From: CALKHQ01 sp050329975
Lineage (GTDB): Bacteria; Pseudomonadota; Alphaproteobacteria; CALKHQ01
Assembly: GCA_050329975.1 (NCBI GenBank)
Contig: JBHJOG010000008.1
Coordinates: forward strand, 1 to 5,236
Direction: 5' to 3'
Length of the DNA stretch: 5,236 nucleotides
The stretch's first letter is position 1. Every line of letters begins with the position of its first letter. This document shows, one piece after another, positions 1 to 5,236 of the stretch. Under the pieces are notes generated by a model. The model was given only the letters and a program-made list of their open reading frames with translations, was not told the origin of the DNA and did no database searches. A program made the position numbers and the translations under genes.

Positions 1-246
1 ATCGTGGTGGTCACCGACGGCTATGCCGAGGACCCGGAAGCGATGACGGACCAGGTCCATGCGCTGCTGTCCGGCACGCCGGTGACCATCCACACCATCG
101 GCTTCTGCATCAGCGAAAACCACGCGCTGAACCTGCCGGGCCTGGTCTATTATCGCTCGGCGATGGACCCCGGCGAGCTGCTGCTCGGCCTGGAATCGGT
201 GCTGGCGGAGAGCCCCGATTTCCAGGTGACGGATTTCGACAGCTGA
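1..246 (+). CDS. VWA domain protein, C-terminal part (5' end outside window)
   Basis: The last 81 codons of a gene that begins upstream of the window. The fragment opens with a hydrophobic beta strand running into Thr-Asp-Gly (IVVVTDG), the usual form of the final metal-coordinating strand of a von Willebrand factor A domain (MIDAS site). A second strand (VTIHTIGF) and a closing helix (DPGELLLGLESVLAES) follow, as expected for the end of a Rossmann-like VWA fold. VWA domains bind a divalent cation and mediate protein-protein contacts. The N-terminal DxSxS part cannot be checked here. A YY-x-A/S-x-D/E-x-x-E-L pattern near the end is common in bacterial VWA proteins. The gene ends 25 nt before the OmpA-like gene and probably belongs to the same operon. 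The exact subfamily is not determinable from this piece. Confidence 0.8.
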   Translation: MVVVTDGYAEDPEAMTDQVHALLSGTPVTIHTIGFCISENHALNLPGLVYYRSAMDPGELLLGLESVLAESPDFQVTDFDS

Positions 247-271
247 GCGCGAAGGAGCGAAGACCCGTCCC

Positions 272-727
272 GTGGAACGACTGAAGCAGTATATCGGCGC
301 GGCGATCCTGGCCGGCGTGGTCGGCGTGGTCGCGGTCCAGTCGGTGCTGGAGCAGACCGACAGCGACCAGCGCTGGCAGGTCCAGTTCGCCCGCGGGGCC
401 GAGCTCGGCCCCGGCTCGGCCGCCGCCATCGGCGAGGTCGCAGCCGCGGCGCTGGCATGGGACGACGCCGTCATCCTGGTCACCGGCCACACCGGCACCC
501 GCGGCGACCCCGAGGCCAACCTCGCGCTCAGCCTGGAGCGGGCCGAGGCAGTGCGCGACGCGCTGGTCGCCGCCCGGGTTCCCGCCGGGCGCATCGTCAC
601 CGTCGGCGCCGGCGCCGAGATGCCGCTGCCGCAGGACGGCGGCGAGACCGACCGCGCCTACCAGCTTCGCCTCGGCCGCGCCGATATCCTGCTGACCGAC
701 GAGCCGCCGTCGGCCGGCGCCCGCTAA
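272..727 (+). CDS. Short membrane-anchored OmpA-like domain protein
   Basis: A 151-residue protein with a GTG start. AAGGAG at 252-257 is the only plausible ribosome binding site, though its 14-nt spacing is long. Residues 7-24 form one hydrophobic helix, read as an inner-membrane anchor or uncleaved signal, with the rest probably periplasmic. Residues ~67-142 match the OmpA C-terminal peptidoglycan-binding fold: a strand into GHTG (72-75), the N-x-x-LS-x-x-RA helix (83-91), the V-x-x-x-RI-x-x-x-GxG turn (103-115), and a final RADILLT strand replacing the usual NRRVEI. The diaminopimelate-binding Arg is present (R90), but the partner Asp of the GHTD motif is Gly75, so peptidoglycan binding may be weakened or altered. 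It lies between the VWA gene and the Coq4-like gene with short gaps. Alternatives such as a MotB- or Pal-type protein are less likely given the small size and lack of a lipobox. Confidence 0.82.
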   Translation: MERLKQYIGAAILAGVVGVVAVQSVLEQTDSDQRWQVQFARGAELGPGSAAAIGEVAAAALAWDDAVILVTGHTGTRGDPEANLALSLERAEAVRDALVAARVPAGRIVTVGAGAEMPLPQDGGETDRAYQLRLGRADILLTDEPPSAGAR

Positions 728-744
728 CGCCGGGCCCGACAGCC

Positions 745-1389
745 ATGCCCCGCAACGCGAAGCTGCACTGGCGGCACTGGAACCCCGGCCTCGACAACGA
801 CCACTGGACCCTGGCGGAGGTGATGTCGACGCTGCCGGGCGCCGGCGCCGCCCAGATCCCGTTCCTGATTCGGCTGCTGGAGAACCCGGCCTCGCCGCTG
901 GCGCTGCCGGGCGCGATCAGCCTCGCCCGCCACGACGCGGTCCACGCGCTGCTCGGCCGGGGCTTGAGCGTCCAGGACGAGGCGTTCGTGATCGGCTTCA
1001 CCATGGGCGCCACCCAGCGGCTGCGCGAATGGCAGCGTCGGCTGTTCTGCTGGGTATCGTCGCGGCTCTATCCGAAAGTCTACCGCTTCGCCGCCGACGA
1101 CCTCGTGGTCTACACCATGGCGGTCAACGCCGCCCGCCGGATGCCGGTGAAGGACCTGCAGGACTTCCCGTTCGAGCAGCACCTGGACATGACGCTGCAC
1201 GCGCTGCGCGAGCGGCTTGGCATCCAGGTGGCGGTGCTGCGCGCGTTCTATGCCAAGGAGCGCCTGATCCACCCGGCGAGCCCGGCCAGCCGCCGGCTCG
1301 ACGTCGACGTCGACGGCGTCGACCCCAGCGACATCCGCCCGCCGGAAGGTCCGGAGTCGGACTGGCAGCGCGACAAGGGAAAGCCCTGA
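745..1389 (+). CDS. Coq4-like protein with HDxxHx11E motif
   Basis: A 214-residue, largely helical soluble protein. Residues 63-79 read HDAVHALLGRGLSVQDE, an exact HDxxH-x11-E match to the metal-binding signature of the Coq4 family (H63, D64, H67, E79). The motif is followed by a hydrophobic helix (AFVIGFTMG), as in Coq4, and an LRERLGI segment (155-160) resembles the Coq4 C-terminal region. Coq4 proteins act in ubiquinone biosynthesis and bind lipid or quinone. No other ubi/coq gene is visible here, so the role in this operon is unknown. The N-terminus is rich in Trp and His (W9, H11, W12, H20, W21). The tail from ~185 is acidic and looks disordered. ATG at 745 is 17 nt after the OmpA-like stop and has no clear Shine-Dalgarno, which suggests translational coupling. 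The family link rests on the motif and its surroundings only; a separate helical metalloprotein family is possible. Confidence 0.62.
   Translation: MPRNAKLHWRHWNPGLDNDHWTLAEVMSTLPGAGAAQIPFLIRLLENPASPLALPGAISLARHDAVHALLGRGLSVQDEAFVIGFTMGATQRLREWQRRLFCWVSSRLYPKVYRFAADDLVVYTMAVNAARRMPVKDLQDFPFEQHLDMTLHALRERLGIQVAVLRAFYAKERLIHPASPASRRLDVDVDGVDPSDIRPPEGPESDWQRDKGKP
1375..1380 (+). promoter_or_regulatory. Ribosome binding site of the XpaC gene
   Basis: AAGGGA lies 8 nt before the ATG at 1389, inside the last codons of the Coq4-like gene. It fixes the XpaC start at the one-base overlap rather than at any longer reading in the same frame. Confidence 0.65.
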
Positions 1390-2027
1390 TGGCGAAGTTG
1401 CCGCGGACCCGGATGCCGACGTTCTGGGACCTGTTCCCGAAGCGGGAACTGGGCAACGGAGCGGTCTCAGCCGGGGTGTTCCTCGCCGCCCTGCTGCTGG
1501 CGGGCAACCCGCTGTGGCTGGCCGGGCTGCTCGGGCTCGGCACCTATGCGGGATTCCGGCTCGCCGTCGGCACCGATCCGCTGCGCCGCGAGCTGCTGCC
1601 GCCGGTCGAGGGCATGGACGGCGAGGCCTTCGTCCGCCTGATCGCCGACTGCCGCGCCCGGGTGCAAGCGCTGCACGATGCCAATGCCGGCATCCCCAGT
1701 GCCGAGCTGACCGGACGCCTCGACCGCATCTGCGGCGCCGCGACGCGGGTGGTCGACGAGCTGGAACGCGACCCCAAGGACGCCCGCCGCGCCCAGCGCT
1801 TCCTGGTCACCTATCTCGACAGCGCCGCCACCGTCGCCGCCAAATACGCCGCGCTGGCGGCCAAGGACGCCGACCACGCGATGGAGCACCGCTTCGCCGA
1901 GCTGCTGGAGACGATCGAGACGACCTTCAACCGGCAGGTCGACCGGCTGATGCACAACGACCGCCTCGACCTGGACATCGAGATCGAGCTGTTGCAGAAG
2001 CAGATGCAGTACGAGGGGGTGGCGTGA
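1389..2027 (+). CDS. xpaC: XpaC-family membrane protein
   Basis: A 212-residue protein starting at the ATG that shares its A with the TGA of the preceding gene. AAGGGA at 1375-1380 gives a good ribosome binding site (8-nt spacing). Two adjacent hydrophobic helices (about 24-39 and 42-59) form a hairpin anchor. From ~77 on the protein is helical, charged and probably cytoplasmic. The stretch ELERDPKDARRAQRFLVTYL (124-143) and the end NRQVDRLMHNDRLDLDIEIE (181-200) with LLQKQM are typical of the XpaC family, named for 5-bromo-4-chloroindolyl phosphate hydrolysis in Bacillus. The true biochemical activity of that family is unclear and no catalytic residues are recognisable. XpaC genes are often next to telA (toxic anion resistance). 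No telA is in this window, but it could lie upstream of the VWA gene. The 1-nt overlap with the Coq4-like gene indicates coupled expression. Confidence 0.8.
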   Translation: MAKLPRTRMPTFWDLFPKRELGNGAVSAGVFLAALLLAGNPLWLAGLLGLGTYAGFRLAVGTDPLRRELLPPVEGMDGEAFVRLIADCRARVQALHDANAGIPSAELTGRLDRICGAATRVVDELERDPKDARRAQRFLVTYLDSAATVAAKYAALAAKDADHAMEHRFAELLETIETTFNRQVDRLMHNDRLDLDIEIELLQKQMQYEGVA

Positions 2028-2121
2028 AACGGCGGCGACGAGAGAACGCGCCGCTTCCCCGCCTGCCGCTCTGGCCCTAGGTTGCTGCTGCCCGCCCTTT
2101 CTTACGGACCCGACAACCCGG
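2028..2121. other. Short spacer between XpaC gene and first transporter
   Basis: A 94-bp non-coding gap that separates the left operon from the transporter. I see no convincing terminator hairpin and no good sigma-70 promoter. TGG...TTGCT at 2072-2086 resembles a sigma-54 site but has the wrong spacing. Read-through from the operon into the transporter therefore cannot be excluded. Confidence 0.5.
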
Positions 2122-3315
2122 ATGCCCACCCGCGCGCCAGGCGTATTGATCGGCCTGATCACGATGCTGGTCTCGGTCGGCCCGCTGACCGCGTCGATCT
2201 ACATCCCGTCGCTGACCGACATCCGGCACGCCCTCGGCGCCACCGAGGCGCAGGTGCAGCTGACCGTCACCGCCTATCTGGTCGGCTTCGCCTTCGCCCA
2301 GCTGGCGGTCGGGCCGCTGAGCGACCGGTTCGGCCGGCGGCCGGTGCTGTTCGCCGGGCTGGGGATCTTCATCGCCGCCAGCATCGGCTGCGCCCTCGCC
2401 GGCAGCGCCGAGGAGCTGGCGGCGATGCGCGTCGTACAGGCGTTCGGCGCCTGCACCGGACCTGTTGCCGGCCGGGCGATGGTGCGCGACCTGTTCCCGG
2501 CCGAACGCGCGCGCAGCGTGTTCGCCGTCGTCGGCACCGCTCTGGCGATCGCACCGGCGATCGCGCCGGTGCTGGGCGGCCAGCTGCAGACCCACATCGG
2601 CTGGGAGGCGAACTTCTACGCGCTGGCGATCATCGCGGCGGCGCTGCTGCTGTTCATGCTGGCGATGCTGGAAGAGTCCAACAGGTTCAAGGACCCGACG
2701 GCGACCAACCCGCGCCGGCTGGTCGCCAACTACCGCGAGCTGCTGCGCCACCGCGGCTATGTCGGCTGCGGGCTGGTGGTCGGCTTCGTCTTCTTCGGGC
2801 TGTTCGCCTATTCCGCCGCCTCGCCCTTCGTGCTGCGGGGAATCCTCGGGCTCGGCGCCGACACCTTCGGCTGGCTGGCGCTGTTCAACGTCGCGGCCTA
2901 TGTGCTCGGCACCCTGCTCGCCCGCAGCCTCGGCAACCGCTATGCGCTGGTGAGCGTGCTCCGGCTCGGGGTGGCGGTGATGGCGGCCGGCGGGCTCGCC
3001 ATGCTGGCGGCGACCCAGGCCGGCTGGGTCTCGGTGCTGTCGGTCATTGCCACCGTGATGCTGTTCAACATCGGCATGGGCATCGCGCTGCCCAACGCCT
3101 TCGCCGGTGCGATCGGGCCATTCCCGCGCATCGCCGGCAGCGCCTCGGCCCTGGTCGGGTTCTCGCAGATGGGCATCGGCGCCGCCGGCACCGTCCTGGT
3201 CGCCGGCCTCGAGGACGGCACCGCCGCCCCGATGGGCATCGCCGTCGCCGTCTCCGGTCTGGCCGCGGCCGCGATCGGCTGGACGGTCGTCCCGCGCACG
3301 GCGGGGACGGGATGA
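2122..3315 (+). CDS. Bcr/CflA-type MFS drug efflux transporter (first of tandem pair)
   Basis: A 397-residue protein of normal length for a 12-helix DHA1-type major facilitator, predicted to export small toxic compounds across the inner membrane in exchange for protons. Motif A is clear between helices 2 and 3 (GPLSDRFGRRPVL, 64-76). The helix 4 arginine is in MRVVQAFGAC (102-111), and motif C in helix 5 reads GTALAIAPAIAPVLGG (138-153). A charged cytoplasmic loop (~184-212) separates the two six-helix halves, and helix 11 carries the family-typical LPNAFAGAIGPFP (323-335). Compared with its downstream paralog, the helix 1 acidic residue of the TDxYLP motif is Ser25 (ASIYIP) and the Gly of motif C GP is Ala148. 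ATG at 2122 places helix 1 almost at the N-terminus; the Shine-Dalgarno is weak (ACGGA at 2104-2108). It lies 94 nt after the XpaC gene, with no obvious terminator or promoter between them. The substrate cannot be told. Confidence 0.9.
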   Translation: MPTRAPGVLIGLITMLVSVGPLTASIYIPSLTDIRHALGATEAQVQLTVTAYLVGFAFAQLAVGPLSDRFGRRPVLFAGLGIFIAASIGCALAGSAEELAAMRVVQAFGACTGPVAGRAMVRDLFPAERARSVFAVVGTALAIAPAIAPVLGGQLQTHIGWEANFYALAIIAAALLLFMLAMLEESNRFKDPTATNPRRLVANYRELLRHRGYVGCGLVVGFVFFGLFAYSAASPFVLRGILGLGADTFGWLALFNVAAYVLGTLLARSLGNRYALVSVLRLGVAVMAAGGLAMLAATQAGWVSVLSVIATVMLFNIGMGIALPNAFAGAIGPFPRIAGSASALVGFSQMGIGAAGTVLVAGLEDGTAAPMGIAVAVSGLAAAAIGWTVVPRTAGTG

Positions 3316-3342
3316 GGGGGTTCCGGATCAACCGGGCTGCGT

Positions 3343-3364
3343 CCTTCGACAGGCTCGGGAAGGA
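3343..3364 (+). repeat. Extragenic repeat, copy 1
   Basis: CCTTCGACAGGCTCGGGAAGGA. It shares the core CCTTCGACAGGCTC with copy 2 in direct orientation and has short self-complementary ends (CCTTC at 3343-3347, GAAGG at 3359-3363). It starts 28 nt after the first transporter's stop codon. Similar interspersed repeats occur widely in alphaproteobacterial and some other high-GC genomes. Confidence 0.75.
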
Positions 3365-3365
3365 G

Positions 3366-3400
3366 ACCCTTGCCCGGACTGAGGCTTGCACAGGCAGGGT
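3366..3400 (+). terminator. Possible weak hairpin after first transporter
   Basis: ACCCT-T-GCC (3366-3374) can pair with GGCAGGGT (3393-3400) to form 8 base pairs with one bulged T and an 18-nt loop. No T-run follows, so it is not a standard intrinsic terminator; it might stabilise the transcript end or be chance. Confidence 0.2.
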
Positions 3401-3404
3401 GCGC

Positions 3405-3422
3405 CCTTCGACAGGCTCAGGG
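3405..3422 (+). repeat. Extragenic repeat, copy 2
   Basis: CCTTCGACAGGCTCAGGG, direct orientation, about 62 nt after copy 1. The flank upstream is also similar (GGGTGCGC here, GGGCTGCGT at copy 1), so the repeated unit may be slightly longer than the core. Confidence 0.8.
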
Positions 3423-3524
3423 GGAGGAGATGGGGTGTCCTGCACAAATGCTGGTGCCGATTATCTCGCTGTTTCAACGGGATGCCCCAACGCTGACGGT
3501 CCTGCCATCCTCCATGCTCCTCAT

Positions 3525-3542
3525 CCTGAGCTTGTCGAAAGG
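3525..3542 (-). repeat. Extragenic repeat, copy 3 (inverted)
   Basis: CCTGAGCTTGTCGAAAGG on the + strand, which is CCTTTCGACAAGCTCAGG on the - strand. It is the same element as copies 1 and 2 with a G-to-A change and one extra T. It faces copy 2 across about 100 nt, so the two could pair in RNA or single-stranded DNA. Its right end provides the AAAGGA in front of the second transporter. Confidence 0.8.
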
Positions 3543-3543
3543 A
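3538..3543 (+). promoter_or_regulatory. Candidate ribosome binding site supplied by the repeat
   Basis: AAAGGA is formed by the end of repeat copy 3 plus one base. It lies 3 nt before the ATG at 3547 and 12 nt before the in-frame ATG at 3556. Neither spacing is ideal, so the start is uncertain by three codons, but no better site is visible upstream. Confidence 0.45.
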
Positions 3544-3546
3544 CGC

Positions 3547-4812
3547 ATGCCGCTGATGCAAGCCAAAGGCATTGAAGCCCGCATCCGCCCCGCGCCGGAA
3601 TCGCTGACGATCGGCGTGCTGCTGACCATGATCGTCGCGCTGGGGCCGGTCTCGACCGACCTCTATCTGCCGTCGCTGCCGTCGATCGAGGCGGCGTTGG
3701 CAACCGACGAGCCGAGCGTGCAGCTGACCCTGAGCGGGTTCCTCGCCGCCTTCGCGCTGTGCCAGCTGGTCCATGGGCCGCTGTCGGACCGGTTCGGCCG
3801 CCGTCCGGTGCTGCTCGGCGGGCTCGGGCTCTATCTCGCCGCCAGCGTCGGCTGCATGCTGGCGCCGACGATCGAGTGGCTGGTCGCCGGCCGCTTCCTG
3901 CAGGCGATCGGCGCCTGCGTCGGCCCGGTCGTCGGCCGCGCGGTGGTCCGCGACGTCTACGGCCGCGAGCGGGCGGCGAAGGTGCTGGCCTATATGGGGG
4001 CGGCGATGGCGCTGGCGCCGGCGGTGGGGCCGGTGCTGGGCGGGCTGATGCAGCAATGGTTCGGCTGGCAGGCGAATTTCGCCCTGATGGCCGTCTTCGG
4101 ACTCGCCGCCGTCGCCGGCACCTGGGTGCTGCTCGGCGAGACCAACCGACACCGCAACCCGGAGGCGACCCGGCCCGGCCGGCTGCTCGCCAACTACCGG
4201 GCGCTGCTGCGCGACCGCAGCTATCTCGGCTATGTGGCGATGCTGACCGCCGCCTATGCCGGCCTGTTCGCCTTCATCTCCGGCTCGTCCTTCGTCTTCA
4301 TCGGCTATCACGGGCTCAGCGAGACCGCCTTCGGCTTCTGCTTCGCCGCCGCCGTGCTCGGCTACATGGCCGGCACGCTCGCCAGCGGCCGGCTCTCCGG
4401 CCGTTTCCGGCTGGAGGCGCTGGCCACCACCGGCGCGGCGATGACGGCGGGCGCGGGTGTGGTCGGCGCGGGGCTGGGTCTTTTCGGTATCGATTCGATC
4501 GCCGCCATCCTGATTCCGATGGCCGCCTACATGGCCGGGATCGGCTTCGTGATGCCGAACGCGATGGCGGGCGCGATCGGGCCGTTCCCGGCGATGGCCG
4601 GCGCAGCAGCAGCGCTGGCCGGATTCTGCACCTTCGGCTTCGCCGCGATCTGGGGCAACGTCGCCGCCCAGCTCACCACCCGGCTGCAGGACGGCGGCTC
4701 GCCGCTGGTGATGACCAGCGCCATCGGCATCGCCGGCCTGGGGGTGCTGGCGGCGGAGCGGCTCATCGTTCCGCGGTCGCGCCGGCCGGCAGCCCCAGCG
4801 CCCGCACCATGA
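3547..4812 (+). CDS. Bcr/CflA-type MFS drug efflux transporter (second of tandem pair)
   Basis: A 421-residue protein (418 from the alternative ATG at 3556), a predicted 12-helix proton-coupled exporter of the same family as the upstream gene. Over motif A to helix 5, 63 of 102 residues match the paralog by hand count. Helix 1 keeps the classic TDLYLPSLP (37-45) with acidic D38. Motif A is GPLSDRFGRRPVL (77-89), motif C is GAAMALAPAVGPVLGG (151-166), and helix 11 has MPNAMAGAIGPFP (336-348). A frame open to a TTG at 3370 would add 59 residues, but that extension is translated repeat sequence and is rejected. The last 16 residues (LIVPRSRRPAAPAPAP) are encoded in the 50-bp antisense overlap with the penicillin-binding protein gene and form a low-complexity tail after the last helix. 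The substrate is unknown. The spacer suggests it may be transcribed separately from the first transporter. Confidence 0.9.
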   Translation: MPLMQAKGIEARIRPAPESLTIGVLLTMIVALGPVSTDLYLPSLPSIEAALATDEPSVQLTLSGFLAAFALCQLVHGPLSDRFGRRPVLLGGLGLYLAASVGCMLAPTIEWLVAGRFLQAIGACVGPVVGRAVVRDVYGRERAAKVLAYMGAAMALAPAVGPVLGGLMQQWFGWQANFALMAVFGLAAVAGTWVLLGETNRHRNPEATRPGRLLANYRALLRDRSYLGYVAMLTAAYAGLFAFISGSSFVFIGYHGLSETAFGFCFAAAVLGYMAGTLASGRLSGRFRLEALATTGAAMTAGAGVVGAGLGLFGIDSIAAILIPMAAYMAGIGFVMPNAMAGAIGPFPAMAGAAAALAGFCTFGFAAIWGNVAAQLTTRLQDGGSPLVMTSAIGIAGLGVLAAERLIVPRSRRPAAPAPAP

Positions 4813-5236
4813 TCTCCCGCCACAGCTCGGCCGGCAGCCCGCCGCCGGTGACGGCGCGCATCGGGCTGTTGTCGTCGTTGCCGAGCCAGACCCCGAGCAC
4901 GACCTCGCCGGCGAAGCCGATGAACCAGGCGTCGCGATAGTCGGAGCTGGTGCCGGTCTTGCCGGCCACCGCCACCCCGGGCAGCGACGCGGCGCGCCCG
5001 CTGCCCTCACCCACCACCGCACGCAGCATCTCGTTCATCGCCGATACATCCGCGTCGCCGACCTGGCGCGACAGCCGGCCGCTGGCCTGGCGGAACAGCA
5101 CCGCGCCGCCGGCGGTCCGGATCTCGGTGATGCCGTAGGGCTGGACCGCGAAGCCGCCATTGGCGAAGGCGGCGAAGGCGCCGGTGAGCTCGATCAGGTG
5201 CACCTCGCCGGCGCCCAGCGCCAGGGCCGGCGTGCG
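4763..5236 (-). CDS. Class A penicillin-binding protein, C-terminal transpeptidase part (5' end outside window)
   Basis: The last 157 codons of a gene that enters from the right edge; the frame is open to the window end. The piece begins PALALGAGEVHLIELTGAFA and continues AAFANGG, hallmarks of the PBP1A-type transpeptidase domain before the third active-site motif. The KTGT box is at 4949-4960 (AGKTGTSSDYRDAWFIGF), followed by GVWLGNDD and VTGGGLPAELWREIM, typical of proteobacterial bifunctional glycosyltransferase/transpeptidases. The domain cross-links peptidoglycan stem peptides in the periplasm and is the target of beta-lactams. The SxxK and SxN motifs and the glycosyltransferase domain must lie beyond the window. 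A GTG at 5203 is an internal Val in this family, not the start. The protein ends about 50 residues after GNDD, a normal short tail. It is convergent with and overlaps the transporter gene. Confidence 0.92.
   Translation of the reverse strand, partial: RTPALALGAGEVHLIELTGAFAAFANGGFAVQPYGITEIRTAGGAVLFRQASGRLSRQVGDADVSAMNEMLRAVVGEGSGRAASLPGVAVAGKTGTSSDYRDAWFIGFAGEVVLGVWLGNDDNSPMRAVTGGGLPAELWREIMVRALGLPAGATAER

Larger units (their letters stand above)
3316..3546. other. Repeat-bearing spacer between the two transporters
   Basis: A roughly 230-bp stretch with no supported gene and a visibly lower GC content than its flanks from about 3425 on. It holds three copies of an extragenic repeat and one weak hairpin. 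Reading frames across it yield only translated repeat (peptides such as LRQAQGEE, LSLSKG and HPELVE), a sign of non-coding repeat DNA. No convincing -35/-10 promoter for the downstream transporter could be picked out. Confidence 0.7.

Noticed and set aside
1299..1323. Short GACGTC/GTCGAC-rich tandem near the end of the Coq4-like gene
   Set aside because: It encodes an Asp-Val-rich tail (LDVDVDGVD) and is explained by codon repetition in a coding sequence; the repeat is too short to be a separate element.
2072..2086. Sigma-54-like promoter TGGC...TTGCT before the first transporter
   Set aside because: The GG and GC elements are separated by 9 nt instead of the required 10, and sigma-54 promoters tolerate little spacing change.
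3343..3542. CRISPR-like array
   Set aside because: Only three imperfect copies with unequal spacing and one in inverted orientation; this fits extragenic repeats, not CRISPR.
2082..3575. A 497-codon + strand frame overlapping the first transporter
   Set aside because: It is an Arg/Pro/Ala-rich shadow in another frame of the transporter gene, with no recognisable domain.
3312..3575. A small frame whose ATG overlaps the first transporter's stop (ATGA), 87 codons
   Set aside because: The overlap looks like translational coupling, but the peptide is largely translated repeat (FDRLGKE, RPSTGSG, HPELVER) and runs into the second transporter in the wrong frame.
3328..5022. A 564-codon open frame on the - strand across the second transporter
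   Set aside because: It is antisense to a clear 12-helix transporter and is low-complexity Arg/Ala/Gly/Gln-rich. Such long shadow frames are usual in high-GC DNA.

Overview
This 5.2 kb window is GC-rich and almost fully coding. It looks like a chromosomal segment from a high-GC Gram-negative bacterium, most likely an alphaproteobacterium. That placement rests on the codon bias towards G/C at third positions, on a class A penicillin-binding protein and two Bcr/CflA-type exporters of proteobacterial character, and on interspersed extragenic repeats of the CCTTCGACAGGCTCAGG type. It is inferred from general features, not from a marker gene.

Left block (1-2027, + strand): four closely spaced genes that look like one operon. 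They are the 3' end of a von Willebrand factor A (VWA) domain protein, a short membrane-anchored OmpA-like protein, a 214-residue protein carrying the HDxxHx11E metal-binding signature of the Coq4 family, and an XpaC-family membrane protein. The gaps are 25 nt and 17 nt, followed by a 1-nt stop/start overlap. VWA and XpaC proteins are known companions of TelA/Ter stress-resistance genes. The addition of an OmpA-like anchor and a Coq4-like protein makes this the most interesting part of the window. A joint role in envelope stress or toxic-compound resistance is inference only.

Middle block (2122-4812, + strand): two paralogous 12-helix major facilitator superfamily drug/proton antiporters of the Bcr/CflA type, in tandem. 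They are separated by a roughly 230-bp repeat-bearing spacer with three copies of an extragenic repeat, two direct and one inverted. The inverted copy lies immediately upstream of the second transporter and appears to supply its ribosome binding site. The first transporter has lost the acidic residue in helix 1 and a glycine of motif C that the second keeps, so the two have probably diverged in coupling or substrate.

Right edge (4763-5236, - strand): the C-terminal part of a class A penicillin-binding protein (transpeptidase domain with the KTGT box), running off the window. It converges on the second transporter, and the two coding sequences overlap tail-to-tail by 50 bp. The genes of the middle and right blocks have no obvious functional tie to the left operon beyond a shared theme of envelope and efflux.
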